15,740 nt of DNA from Alphaproteobacteria bacterium (GCA_018895795.1 JAHINZ010000337.1:1-15740), one strand, 5' to 3'. Positions 5,454 through 13,578 are shown, numbered from the stretch's first letter. A program made the numbers and translations. The notes: generated by a model not told the origin, from the letters alone.

Positions 5454-6053
5454 CAGCCGAACGCTTGTTTGAGGGTCGCTTTGATAGAAATCCGCGTCCC
5501 ATGACAACAGGGCAGGCACCACATCCTCCGCTTTTTCCACGGAACGCCAGCAATCGGCCAGGGTCGGGGGAGTCAGGCCCTCGTCTATCGTGTGCTTGAG
5601 GAGGCTGAAGAGCGGGTCCCAAAAGCCGCGCGGGTTGTGGAACACGATCGGCTTCTTGTGCAAGTCCAGCCGTCGCCACGACAGAAGTTCAATGATCTCT
5701 TCCAGCGTGCCGATGCCGCCGGGCAGAACGACGAAGGCGTCTGCGCGCTCGAACATCAGCATTTTCCGCTCATGCATATTGTCGACGATGATGGTCTCGA
5801 CGTCATCGAACGGCTGCTCGCGTCCGGTCAGAAACTGGGGAATGATCCCCAGGACTTGTCCGCCCGTCTCATACGCGCCGCGCGCCGCGGCGCCCATCAG
5901 GCCGACGCCGCCGCCGCCATAGATCAGCTTGATGTCCGCCTGGGCGAAACTGACCCCGATGGCGCGGGCGGCGGCGATGAACGCGGGATCGGCGTCGTTG
6001 GAGGAACCGCAGTAGACGCAGACGGAGTCCAGGCGTCTAGACTCATCGGGCAT
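5445..6053 (-). CDS. LOG family protein (TIGR00730-type nucleoside 5'-monophosphate phosphoribohydrolase)
   Basis: A 202-residue Rossmann-fold protein of normal family length. Diagnostic motifs: VCVYCGSS (11-18), YGGGGVGLMG (45-54), MHERK (93-97) and PGGIGTLEE (111-119). The last is the LOG active-site signature, with R96 and E118/E119 as expected catalytic or binding residues. LOG proteins cut the N-glycosidic bond of AMP or of cytokinin riboside monophosphates, releasing the base and ribose 5-phosphate; in bacteria this is mostly nucleotide turnover. It is cytosolic. The ATG at 6053 has GGAG about nine bases upstream. It diverges from the lipoprotein gene. A perfect 10-bp hairpin followed by TTTT on the minus strand lies about 60 bases upstream of the start. 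Confidence 0.92.
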   Translation of the reverse strand: MPDESRRLDSVCVYCGSSNDADPAFIAAARAIGVSFAQADIKLIYGGGGVGLMGAAARGAYETGGQVLGIIPQFLTGREQPFDDVETIIVDNMHERKMLMFERADAFVVLPGGIGTLEEIIELLSWRRLDLHKKPIVFHNPRGFWDPLFSLLKHTIDEGLTPPTLADCWRSVEKAEDVVPALLSWDADFYQSDPQTSVRLLT

Positions 6054-6106
6054 CGTCGTTCACTCCAGAAAAAACTGCGCGCGCCGCGACGGCGGGCCAC
6101 CTATGT

Positions 6107-6134
6107 AAAAGCCGGCGCGGATCACCGCGCCGGC
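6107..6134 (-). terminator. Perfect 10-bp hairpin in the divergent region
   Basis: GCCGGCGCGG (6111-6120), loop ATCA, CCGCGCCGGC (6125-6134): a perfect stem. On the minus strand TTTT follows (6110-6107), so it has terminator form and would block antisense transcription leaving the lipoprotein gene toward the LOG-family gene. On the plus strand it ends 11 bases before the lipoprotein ATG, right beside its weak ribosome binding site, so it may also limit translation there. Confidence 0.5.
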
Positions 6135-6145
6135 AAGAGCGCCGC

Positions 6146-6988
6146 ATGATCAGGATTCGCACCGCCCGTTTCAAGTCGATGCTCGCCCGAGGCGGCATTA
6201 TCGGCGTTTTAGCCTGGTCGAGTCTCGCCCTCTCGGCCTGCGACGGGTCAGGCCAGGATGAATGGCGGCCAAAGACCGCGCCGCCGGCCGTCCATACCGA
6301 CGCTGTCGAGGCGGGTTATATCGCGCCGCCCCGGGTGGAGCAGGTCGACCACAGGTCGACAGGCCTGACCCTGCGAGGGGTCGGCGCGCCCGATGCTCGG
6401 GTCAGGCTGGGCGCCCCGACCGGCGAAGCGATCATGGGTCAGGCCGACGCCGCGGGGCATTGGAGCCTCTCTGTTCCAGCGAGCGATCGCGTTCGCCTCT
6501 ATGGTCTGTCGATGACTCACGCCGGACGAACGGTTCAGGCCGAGGGCTATGTCTTGATCACGCCCGAAGCCGATGTGGCGCTGTTGCGCGCCGGGGCGGG
6601 CGCCTGGCGCCTGGCGTCGGGATCGTCCTCGCCCGAGATCCTGGCGGTCGACGTGGACCCCGAAGGCGGCGCGGTGATCTCGGGGATGGCCGCGCCCGGC
6701 GCGGGGCTTGGCGTCCGCGTCGATCGCACGCCGCGCGCCGTCGGCCAGGCCAGCGATGACGGGCGCTTCTTCCTCTCCCTGAGCGAACCGCTCAGGGGCG
6801 GCGCGCACGACATTCAGGTCAGCGGGGAGGGCGGTGAACAGAAGATCAGCGTCACGATCTCGGGCGCCGCGCCTTTTGAAAATGGCCCCTTTCGCGCCCA
6901 GCGCATCGATACGGGCTGGCGAGTCGACTGGTTGACGCCGGGCGGCGGCGTTCAGACCACTCTGATCCTTGAGGGGGCGTCGCGGTGA
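6146..6988 (+). CDS. Predicted lipoprotein with two Ig-like repeats
   Basis: A 280-residue protein with basic N-terminus, a hydrophobic segment (GGIIGVLAWSSLALSA) and lipobox L-S-A-C at 29-32, so C32 should be lipidated. Asp follows the Cys (CDGSG), which in enterobacteria would favour the inner membrane; the rule is uncertain here. Two beta-rich repeats are visible. Roughly 70-140 has LRGVGAPDARVRLG and ADAAGHWSLSVP. Roughly 175-240 has ISGMAAPGAGLGVRV and SDDGRFFLSL. Both follow the pattern of bacterial Ig-like modules (turn, then D-x-x-G-x-W/F). No enzyme motif is seen. Its stop overlaps the start of the ABC exporter gene (GTGA), implying coupled translation and perhaps a joint role. The Shine-Dalgarno is weak (AAGAG) and next to a strong hairpin. 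Confidence 0.85.
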   Translation: MIRIRTARFKSMLARGGIIGVLAWSSLALSACDGSGQDEWRPKTAPPAVHTDAVEAGYIAPPRVEQVDHRSTGLTLRGVGAPDARVRLGAPTGEAIMGQADAAGHWSLSVPASDRVRLYGLSMTHAGRTVQAEGYVLITPEADVALLRAGAGAWRLASGSSSPEILAVDVDPEGGAVISGMAAPGAGLGVRVDRTPRAVGQASDDGRFFLSLSEPLRGGAHDIQVSGEGGEQKISVTISGAAPFENGPFRAQRIDTGWRVDWLTPGGGVQTTLILEGASR

Positions 6989-8844
6989 GGGGATTCGGAT
7001 CTGCGCCCTCGGCGCGCGCGGCCGTGCCGGGCGCCGTCGCGCCCCCGGCGGCCAAGATACAGTTCTGGGGCGCGATGGGCGACCTGGTTCGCCTGGTGCT
7101 GCGCTCCAACGCGCCGGGCCTGCGCTGGCGGGTCAGTCTGGCGCTCGGCCTGACGCTGATCGGCAAGGCGCTGGGCGTGCTGGCGCCGTTGCTGTTGGGC
7201 GCGGCCGTCAACCGCCTTGCGGCCGGCCATGGGGCGGTGTCCAGCCTGACCTGGACCTTCGCCGCCCTGGCGGGGGGCTGGGCCCTGGTGCGCTTCGTGT
7301 CCTCGGCGGCGCCGCAGGCGCGGGACGCGATCTTCACGCCGGTGGCCCAGGCCGCGCAGAACCGGGCGGCGGTGGAAACCTTCGCCCACGCGCTGTCGCT
7401 GTCGATCGATTTTCACCAGTCCAAGCGCACAGGCTCGCTGTCGCGGGTGATTGATCGCGGCGCGCGGTCGATGGACTTCCTGCTGCGCAGCCTGGTCTTC
7501 AACCTGGCGCCGACTGCGGTCGAACTGATCATGGCCGCCGTCGTGTTGGCCAAGGCCTATGACTGGCGCTTCGCGGCCATCGCCCTGCTGACCGTCGGCG
7601 TCTACGGCTACATCACCTTCGCCATTTCCGATTGGCGGATCGGCCATCGCCGCGCGCTCAACGAGGCCGACGCCGAGGCGGCCGGCCGGGCGGTGGACTC
7701 GTTGATCAACTACGAGACCGTCAAATCCTTCGGCGGCGAGGACCGGGCCGTCGGGGGTTATCAGGGCGCGCTGGACGTCTATGGCGACGCGCAGATCAAG
7801 GCGACCAATTCTCTGACCATGCTCAACGTCGTGCAATCGGCGGTGATGAGCGTGGGTCTTGGCGTTATGGCGGTGTTGGCGGGCGTCGAGGCTTCGGCGG
7901 GCCGCATGGGCCCCGGCGACGTCACCGCCGCCATTCTGATCCTGATCAATCTGTATGCGCCGCTGAATATCCTGGGTTTCGCCTACCGTGAAATCCGCCA
8001 ATCCTTCATCGACATGGAGGCCATGCTCGACCTTCGCCGGCAGACCGCCGATGTCGCCGACGCGGCCGACGCCATTGACCTGCCGCCGTGCGCCGACCAG
8101 CGCGGCGGGGCCGTCGTGTTCGAGGCGGTGTCGTTCCGGCATGGCGCGCGATCGGAGGGGCTGAACGATGTCAGCTTCTCGATCCCGCCGGGAACCACGG
8201 TGGCGATTGTCGGGCCGTCTGGCGCGGGCAAGACCACGCTCGTGCGCCTGGCGTTGCGGATGATTGATCCGCAGGCGGGCCGGCTAACCCTGGATGGTCA
8301 TGACCTCAGGAACCTGCGCCAGGCGTCGTTGCGGCGCGCGGTCGCCCTGGTGCCGCAGGATGTGGCCCTGTTCAATGAGACCCTGCTCAGCAATATCGGT
8401 TTTGGTCGGCCGGAGGCCGGCGAGTCCGAGATCTGGGCCGCGGCGGAAGCCGCTGAACTGGGGGAGTTCATCCGCAACCTGCCCGAAGGCATGGCCACCA
8501 AGGTGGGTGAGCGCGGGTTGAAGCTGTCGGGCGGCGAACGTCAGCGCGTGGGCATCGCCAGAGCGCTGCTGGCCCAGCCCCGGGTGTTGATCCTGGACGA
8601 GGCGACCAGCGCCCTGGACAGTCGCACCGAGGCGGCGATCCAGGAGACCCTGCGCAAGGCTCGGGCCGGGCGGACCACGCTGGTCGTCGCCCACCGCCTG
8701 TCGACCATTGTCGACGCCGATGAGATCGTGGTCCTGAAGCGCGGCAAGATCGTCGAGCGCGGTCCCCATGCCGCGCTTCTGGCGGCGGGCGGCGAGTACG
8801 CGACACTCTGGCGACGCCAGACCCGGGATCGCGCGCCCGTCTGA
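6985..8844 (+). CDS. Atm1-type ABC exporter (fused membrane and ATPase domains)
   Basis: A 619-residue half-transporter. The membrane domain (about 35-345) has Atm1/HMT1 hallmarks: IDFHQSKRTGSLSRVIDRG (141-159), FNLAPTAVEL (172-181), DSLINYETVKSFGGE (238-252) and LYAPLNILGFAYREIRQ (323-339). The ATPase domain has Walker A GPSGAGKTT (410-418), Q-loop Q458, signature LSGGERQ (514-520), Walker B VLILDE (534-539, E539) and switch H570, all intact. Bacterial relatives such as Novosphingobium Atm1 export glutathione derivatives and help in heavy-metal tolerance; mitochondrial Atm1 serves Fe-S and heme biology. It should work as an inner-membrane homodimer. I chose the GTG at 6985 because GAGGGGG lies seven bases before it and it overlaps the lipoprotein stop. 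ATG 7075 is an alternative that removes a 30-residue disordered extension. gloA follows. Confidence 0.9.
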   Translation: MRGFGSAPSARAAVPGAVAPPAAKIQFWGAMGDLVRLVLRSNAPGLRWRVSLALGLTLIGKALGVLAPLLLGAAVNRLAAGHGAVSSLTWTFAALAGGWALVRFVSSAAPQARDAIFTPVAQAAQNRAAVETFAHALSLSIDFHQSKRTGSLSRVIDRGARSMDFLLRSLVFNLAPTAVELIMAAVVLAKAYDWRFAAIALLTVGVYGYITFAISDWRIGHRRALNEADAEAAGRAVDSLINYETVKSFGGEDRAVGGYQGALDVYGDAQIKATNSLTMLNVVQSAVMSVGLGVMAVLAGVEASAGRMGPGDVTAAILILINLYAPLNILGFAYREIRQSFIDMEAMLDLRRQTADVADAADAIDLPPCADQRGGAVVFEAVSFRHGARSEGLNDVSFSIPPGTTVAIVGPSGAGKTTLVRLALRMIDPQAGRLTLDGHDLRNLRQASLRRAVALVPQDVALFNETLLSNIGFGRPEAGESEIWAAAEAAELGEFIRNLPEGMATKVGERGLKLSGGERQRVGIARALLAQPRVLILDEATSALDSRTEAAIQETLRKARAGRTTLVVAHRLSTIVDADEIVVLKRGKIVERGPHAALLAAGGEYATLWRRQTRDRAPV

Positions 8845-8851
8845 TGAGGCT

Positions 8852-8885
8852 TTCGCCCGAGGCCCGCGCGGCGCTATATCGGGCG
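8852..8885 (+). promoter_or_regulatory. Candidate gloA promoter with inverted repeat
   Basis: GCTATATC (8873-8880) fits the Caulobacter housekeeping -10 consensus GCTANAWC exactly. A weak -35 (TTCGCCC, 8852-8858) lies 14 bases upstream. The inverted repeat CGCCCGA (8854-8860) / TCGGGCG (8879-8885) spans the promoter and could be an operator or a leader stem. It would give gloA independent expression besides read-through from the exporter gene. Confidence 0.45.
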
Positions 8886-8910
8886 CGTCAATCGGTTCAG
8901 GAGTCTCACC

Positions 8911-9348
8911 TTGCGCTATCTGCACACCATGGTCCGCGTCCTCGATCTGGACGCCTCTCTGCGGTTCTACTGCGAAGGCCTGGGCCTGACCGAGATGTAC
9001 CGAGTGGAAAACGACAAGGGCCGGTTCACCCTGGTGTTCCTGGCCGCGCCGGAAGACGTCGAGTTGGCCAAGGCGCGCCAGGCGCCCCTGGTCGAACTGA
9101 CTTTCAACTGGGACCCCGAGGCCTATGACGGCGGGCGCAATTTCGGCCATCTGGCCTACCGCGTCGACGACATCTACCAGACCTGCCAACGGCTGATGGA
9201 CATGGGCGTGACGATCAATCGTCCGCCGCGCGACGGGCACATGGCGTTTGTTCGTTCGCCCGACAATATCTCGGTTGAACTGCTGCAGGACGGCAATTTG
9301 CCCGTCGCCGAGCCTTGGGCGTCGATGCCGAATGTCGGCGCCTGGTAG
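8911..9348 (+). CDS. gloA: Lactoylglutathione lyase (glyoxalase I), TTG start
   Basis: A 145-residue glyoxalase I of normal length. It converts the methylglyoxal-glutathione hemithioacetal to S-lactoylglutathione in the cytosol as a metal-dependent dimer. All four expected metal ligands are seen: H5 (YLHTMVRV), E62 (LVELTFNWD), H80 (NFGHLAYRV) and E123 (ISVELLQ). The TTG at 8911 is the right start: AGGAG lies about seven bases upstream, and the next ATG (8929) would remove ligand H5. The sequence is closer to the short E. coli type than to plant or yeast forms. A glyoxalase II gene is not in the window. It sits 66 bases after an Atm1-type exporter that may handle glutathione conjugates, and three bases from a converging gene. 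Confidence 0.95.
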   Translation: MRYLHTMVRVLDLDASLRFYCEGLGLTEMYRVENDKGRFTLVFLAAPEDVELAKARQAPLVELTFNWDPEAYDGGRNFGHLAYRVDDIYQTCQRLMDMGVTINRPPRDGHMAFVRSPDNISVELLQDGNLPVAEPWASMPNVGAW

Positions 9349-9351
9349 GGT

Positions 9352-9759
9352 CTATCGGGGTCTCGCCGAAGCCAGTTCCTCTAGGCGCCGCCGTGGATGG
9401 TCCGCGATGGCGACCCAGACCAGTTGCCCCAGGCGCAGGCGATAGGCGGCGTCGTAGCCGCTGGTGAAGGGCGATTGCCTGCTGCCGGGCGGCTCATTCG
9501 CCAGCGCCCGCGCCAAGTCCTTGCGCGCCAGGATCGCCTCACGGTCGACCGGTATTTCCAGACGCTCCAGGGCGATCCAATGATCGATCTCGATCGTCGC
9601 CCGGACGGCGGTCTGGATCAGGGCGGGCAGGTTTTGGATATCCTGGCGCACCTTGATCTCCATGATCGGCTTCACCGCCCTGGCGTCCGGGACCTTGAAA
9701 TCGAGCGCGGCGACGACGCGTTGCAGGGTCGCGGGCCAATGGTCGTCGGCTGTGATCAT
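9352..9759 (-). CDS. Unrecognised 135-residue protein
   Basis: A 135-residue soluble protein with no signal peptide or membrane segment. The sequence looks helical and charged: ADDHWPATLQRVVAALDF, then EIKVRQDIQNLPALIQTAV, ending RLRLGQLVWVAIADHPRRR. Third positions are strongly GC-rich in this frame, which supports the minus strand over the overlapping plus-strand frame at 9397-9789. I do not recognise a family and assign no function. No Shine-Dalgarno precedes the ATG at 9759, so it may be leaderless or start at an internal codon. It lies 136 bases downstream of the GH3 gene on the same strand and could be a distal operon member, though the spacer has a small inverted repeat and room for its own promoter. 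Its stop is three bases from that of gloA. Confidence 0.65.
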   Translation of the reverse strand: MITADDHWPATLQRVVAALDFKVPDARAVKPIMEIKVRQDIQNLPALIQTAVRATIEIDHWIALERLEIPVDREAILARKDLARALANEPPGSRQSPFTSGYDAAYRLRLGQLVWVAIADHPRRRLEELASARPR

Positions 9760-9806
9760 GGGAGACGGAGCGCCGGTGAGTTTCGGTGAAGCTTCGCGTA
9801 GCGCTG

Positions 9807-9822
9807 TTCGTTCACTAACGAA
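9807..9822. repeat. Small inverted repeat upstream of the unrecognised gene
   Basis: TTCGTT-CACT-AACGAA is a perfect 6-4-6 inverted repeat, 48 bases upstream of the start at 9759. It has no T run on either side, so it is more like an operator than a terminator. I see no intrinsic terminator for the GH3 gene elsewhere between 9760 and 9895. Confidence 0.3.
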
Positions 9823-9895
9823 ACCCGATGCGCACGTCAGGTTGCGGACAAATCCTCAAACTGAGCATGGGCTGGACGGCGCCCCGGCTCTCGCC

Positions 9896-12172
9896 CTAGT
9901 CGGGCTTGAGGCGGACCCTCGTCGATAGGCCGGTGTCCACCGACGATCCGCCGACCGTGATCGCATAGTCGCCCTGCGGCAAGATCCAGCCCTTGTCGGT
10001 GTGCTCCGAATAGGTCCGCGGCTCGGCGATAATCTGGACCGACTTGCGTTCGCCGGCCTTGAGCGGAACACGGGCCCAGCCCGCGAGGCGCGCCGTCGCC
10101 CCCGGGGGCGTGACATAGAGTTGGGCGATCTCGACGCCGTCGCGCGCGCCGCTATTGGCGACCTCGACCCAGACGGTCAAAGGCGAACCGGCGGCCGTGG
10201 CCAAGTTGGCGTAGGTGAAGCGTGTGTAGGACAGGCCGTGTCCGAACGGGAACAACGGCTTGGCGTTGGTTCGCGCGAACCAGCGATAACCGACGTCCGC
10301 GCCTTCCTGATAGCGCGCCGAGAATGGCTGGAAGACACCGAAGAACGGAACGGTCGGCATGCCCAGGCCGTCGATCTTCGGGCGCGGCAGCTGGCGCTCG
10401 TCGACGGGAAAGGTCATCGGCAGTTTGCCCGAGGGATTGACCTTGCCCGTCAAGACATTGGCGATGGCCGCCCCGCCTTGCGAGCCGGGGAACCAGGCCT
10501 CGATCACGGCGCCGACCTCGCCCAACCAGGGCATGGCGACCGGATTGCCTGTCTGCAACACCACCACAACCTTGGGATTGGCCTTGGCCACGGCCGAGAT
10601 CAAGGCGTCCTGGCCCTCGCCCAGCGACAGGTCGACGGAGTCGTCGCCCTCGCTCTGCCAGCGGCCGGCGAACACGACCACGACATCCGAGCGGGCAGCC
10701 AGAGCGGTGGCTTGAGCGAGATCTTGGCCGCTGGCGAACTCGACGATCGTGGCAAGCGCGGCGTCGGCCAGGGCCTTCAACGGCGCCTCGCCGCCATAGG
10801 TGATCTTGGAGAAGGCCGCGGCCACGCCGGTGGTCACCGGGAGCTCCAGAGTGGTCCCGCCATAGGGGATGACCTGGGACGAGCCGCCGCCCGACAGAAC
10901 GCCGAGGTCGGCGTGGCCGCCGATCACCGCGACGCGCTTGGCCGAGGCGGTCAGGGGCAGCAGTCCGCCGTCGTTCTTCAGCAGCACGATGCCTTGTTCA
11001 GCCGCGCGGCGAGCGATGTCGGCATGGGCCGCGCGGTCGACCGCGCGCGGCGTCGCCGGATGATCGACGACGCCCTTGTCGAACATGGTGCGCAGGATGC
11101 GATGGACCATGTCGTCCAGCCGGGCCTGGGACACCGCGCCGCTGGCCAAGGCCTCGCGAAGGGGGGCGCCAAAGAAGTCGGCCTGCGCGGGGGGCAACTT
11201 GCCGCCGACCGCCTGTAAGACGGTGGCGCGCAGTTGATCAAAGGCCTGGCCCGACTGCTGGTCCAGGCCCGCATTGGCCGCCGCGACCGTGCTGTGCACG
11301 CCGCCCCAGTCCGACATCACCCAGCCCGGGAAGCGCCAGTCTCCCTTGAGAACCTTGGTCAGCAGATAGGGGCTTTCGGACGCATAGAGGCCGTTGACGC
11401 GGTTATAGCCGGTCATCACCGAACCCGGCTGGCCGCGCTCGATGGCGATCTCGAACGCCAGGAGGTCGGACTCGCGCAGCGCCTTCTCGTCGATGTCGGA
11501 GGAGACGACATTGCGGCCGGTCTCCTGGGCGTTGATCGCGAAGTGCTTGGTGGTCGAGATGACATGGGCGCTCTGCACGCCGGCGATGGCCTCACCGACC
11601 ATGACGCCGGATAGCAGCGGGTCTTCGCCGGCATATTCGAAGTTGCGGCCGTTGCGGGGATCACGGGTCAGGTTGGCGGCTCCCGCCAGCAAGACGTTGA
11701 ATCCCTTCGCGTGCGCTTCGGCTCCGATCATCGCGCCGGCTTCGCGGGCCAGGGCGGGGTTCCAGCTCGCCGCCGTCGCCAGGCCCGAGGGCAGGCCGGT
11801 GGCCTCGTCTCCGGGGCGCATATGGCCGCCATTGGCGACGCCCAGCCCGGCGTCGCTTTCCTGGAGGGCCGGCAAGCCTAGGCGCGGGATGCCGGCCACG
11901 TAGCCGGCCGAGCCGAGGGCTCCGTCGGGTTTCACATCCAGCGGCGGCGGTGCGCCCTTGAAGGCCGCGCCGAACCGGCCGCGCACCAAGGCCAACTTCT
12001 CGTCCTGGGTCATCTCGCGCTCGACCAGCCGAGCGCGTTCGTCTGGACCGAGCTTTGGGTTCATCCAGGGCGGCGCCGGCTGGGCGGCCTGGGCCAGCGG
12101 CGCCAGGGCCATAGCGGCCGTCAGGGCCAGAAGCGACGGCGCGCGGGCGGCCTTGTGGTTGAAGGTCGGCAT
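9896..12172 (-). CDS. Glycoside hydrolase family 3, exported beta-glycosidase
   Basis: A 758-residue protein of normal GH3 beta-glucosidase length. It has a Sec signal peptide (LLALTAAMALAPLAQAA, cut near residue 29), so it is likely periplasmic. The N-terminal barrel has RDPRNGRNFEYAGEDPLLSG (170-189), the substrate-binding TTKHFAIN (207-214) and catalytic nucleophile D288 in GWVMSDWG. The second domain has GIVLLKNDGGLLPL (394-407) and FAGRWQSEGDDSVDL (501-515), where E508 is the likely acid/base, then FPGSQGGAAIANVL. A fibronectin III-like domain closes the chain (about 660-757). GH3 enzymes remove terminal beta-linked glucose, xylose or related sugars; the exact sugar cannot be read here. 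It is 32 bases downstream of the sulfatase gene, so it probably acts on the desulfated product. The Shine-Dalgarno is a modest GGGGA. Confidence 0.95.
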   Translation of the reverse strand: MPTFNHKAARAPSLLALTAAMALAPLAQAAQPAPPWMNPKLGPDERARLVEREMTQDEKLALVRGRFGAAFKGAPPPLDVKPDGALGSAGYVAGIPRLGLPALQESDAGLGVANGGHMRPGDEATGLPSGLATAASWNPALAREAGAMIGAEAHAKGFNVLLAGAANLTRDPRNGRNFEYAGEDPLLSGVMVGEAIAGVQSAHVISTTKHFAINAQETGRNVVSSDIDEKALRESDLLAFEIAIERGQPGSVMTGYNRVNGLYASESPYLLTKVLKGDWRFPGWVMSDWGGVHSTVAAANAGLDQQSGQAFDQLRATVLQAVGGKLPPAQADFFGAPLREALASGAVSQARLDDMVHRILRTMFDKGVVDHPATPRAVDRAAHADIARRAAEQGIVLLKNDGGLLPLTASAKRVAVIGGHADLGVLSGGGSSQVIPYGGTTLELPVTTGVAAAFSKITYGGEAPLKALADAALATIVEFASGQDLAQATALAARSDVVVVFAGRWQSEGDDSVDLSLGEGQDALISAVAKANPKVVVVLQTGNPVAMPWLGEVGAVIEAWFPGSQGGAAIANVLTGKVNPSGKLPMTFPVDERQLPRPKIDGLGMPTVPFFGVFQPFSARYQEGADVGYRWFARTNAKPLFPFGHGLSYTRFTYANLATAAGSPLTVWVEVANSGARDGVEIAQLYVTPPGATARLAGWARVPLKAGERKSVQIIAEPRTYSEHTDKGWILPQGDYAITVGGSSVDTGLSTRVRLKPD

Positions 12173-12204
12173 GAGGATTTCCCCGTCTCTGCGGTGCGGA
12201 CCGA

Positions 12205-13578
12205 TCAGTCCTGCAGGTGTTCGAATTGAGCGCGCATGGCCTTAAAGACCGGCGGCGGCTCGGCGTGCTTGAAAGGGGCGAAGGTCTGGCGCGCGGCCTG
12301 CAAGCGTTCCCGCATCGCCTTGGCGACCTCGGGATGGTTGACCGCGACGCTGTAGTTTTCGCCCGGATCGGCCTGGAGGTCGTAGAGCTCCTCGTAACCG
12401 AACAGGCTGTAGGGCAGGAACGCGCCGCGATAGTAGCCGCTGGCGACATACTTCCAGCGTTGGGTGCGCAAGGCGACCGGGACCTCGTTGTTGAAGAGGA
12501 CCAGGTCCTCATGGGGCGAGGCCTTGCCGCCCTTCAGCACGGCGGTGACGTCGAGACCGTCCAGGGTGGCATCCTTGGGCGGCGGCAGGCCGGCCATGGC
12601 GCAGAAGGTCGGCAGCAGGTCGACGCCGGAAGCGATGGCGCTGGTGCGCTTGCCGGCGGGCAGCGTTCCGGGGCGCCAGGCGATGAACGGCACGCGCAAG
12701 CCGCCGTCATAGCCGCCGCCGCCCTTGCGATCGCGAAGTCCGCCTGGAGACCCCTCGAACCAGGGACCGTTGTCGGACGTGAAGATGACGAGCGTGTCGC
12801 GTTCGAGATTCAGCCCGCGCAGCTTGTCCATCAACCGACCCATGATGGAGTCGATCTCGGCCACCACCGCGCCATAGGGACCGGCCGCGGTCTTGTTGTT
12901 GAAGGGATCGCGCGGATGTGAGGGGAGATGGGGGGCGCTGAGCGCCAGTTCGAGGAAGAATGGCCGGTCCTTATTGTCGTCGATGAACCGTTCGGCGTGC
13001 TCGAAAAAGCGTTGTTGCAACTGTGGGAAATCGACGGGGCTCTGGATCTCTTCGTCCGATCCGGCCCTGGTCTCGAAAAGCGCCAGCGGGGCCATGTCGT
13101 GGCTGTAGGGGATGCCGAAGAACTGATCGAAGCCATGCTTGGTCGGCGGCCAGGCCGCGCCCCGGTGGCCCAGGTGCCATTTGCCGATCAGGGCCGTGGC
13201 GTAGTGAGGCTTCAGCGCCTTGCCGATCGTCACTTCGCTGAGCGGCAGGCCCCGATCGTCCTCCTGCATGATGACCTCGTAGCCGAGCCCGGTGCGCACC
13301 GGATAGCGGCCGGTCAGCAGGCCGGCGCGCGAGGGCGTACACAGGTTGGCGGGCGCATAATAGTCGGTCAGGACTACGCCTTCGCGCGCCATCCGCTCGA
13401 TCGCGGGCGTCTTGATGGCGGAGGGGCCATAGACACTGGTGTCGCCGTAGCCAAGGTCGTCGCACAGGACGACGATGAAGTTGGGGAGCCGCACCGGAGC
13501 GGCGGCTCGCGCCGCCCCGGGAAGGGTGGCGGCGAGCGCGCCCGCAGCGCAGCCCTTGAGAAGATCTCGGCGATGCAT
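12205..13578 (-). CDS. Type I (formylglycine) sulfatase with Tat signal
   Basis: A 457-residue arylsulfatase-fold enzyme of the alkaline-phosphatase superfamily. The activation motif C80-T-P-S-R84, extended by AGLLTGRYP, is intact, so C80 should be converted to formylglycine by an enzyme encoded elsewhere. Metal-site residues D40, D41 and D269-N270 (TSDNG) are present, as is GKWHLG (132-137). The N-terminus MHRRDLLKG with a hydrophobic stretch and AARA-A is a twin-arginine signal. That suits a protein modified and folded in the cytoplasm and sent to the periplasm. It would remove sulfate esters from a carbohydrate or aryl substrate; the subfamily cannot be told by eye. It is 22 bases after the receptor gene and 32 before the GH3 gene, with GGAG seven bases before its ATG, so the three genes are almost surely one operon. 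Confidence 0.94.
   Translation of the reverse strand: MHRRDLLKGCAAGALAATLPGAARAAAPVRLPNFIVVLCDDLGYGDTSVYGPSAIKTPAIERMAREGVVLTDYYAPANLCTPSRAGLLTGRYPVRTGLGYEVIMQEDDRGLPLSEVTIGKALKPHYATALIGKWHLGHRGAAWPPTKHGFDQFFGIPYSHDMAPLALFETRAGSDEEIQSPVDFPQLQQRFFEHAERFIDDNKDRPFFLELALSAPHLPSHPRDPFNNKTAAGPYGAVVAEIDSIMGRLMDKLRGLNLERDTLVIFTSDNGPWFEGSPGGLRDRKGGGGYDGGLRVPFIAWRPGTLPAGKRTSAIASGVDLLPTFCAMAGLPPPKDATLDGLDVTAVLKGGKASPHEDLVLFNNEVPVALRTQRWKYVASGYYRGAFLPYSLFGYEELYDLQADPGENYSVAVNHPEVAKAMRERLQAARQTFAPFKHAEPPPVFKAMRAQFEHLQD

Noticed and set aside
6952..8142. A 396-residue minus-strand frame antisense to the ABC exporter membrane domain
   Set aside because: An antisense shadow with no membrane segments or motifs; the exporter reading is certain.
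9397..9789. A 130-residue plus-strand frame overlapping the unrecognised minus-strand gene
   Set aside because: The minus-strand frame has the stronger third-position GC bias and a more natural amino-acid mix, so the plus frame is more likely the shadow.
10001..11218. A 405-residue plus-strand frame antisense to GH3
   Set aside because: Composition is typical of an antisense shadow (Arg, Gly, Asp repeats) and it has no motif; the GH3 gene on the other strand is intact.
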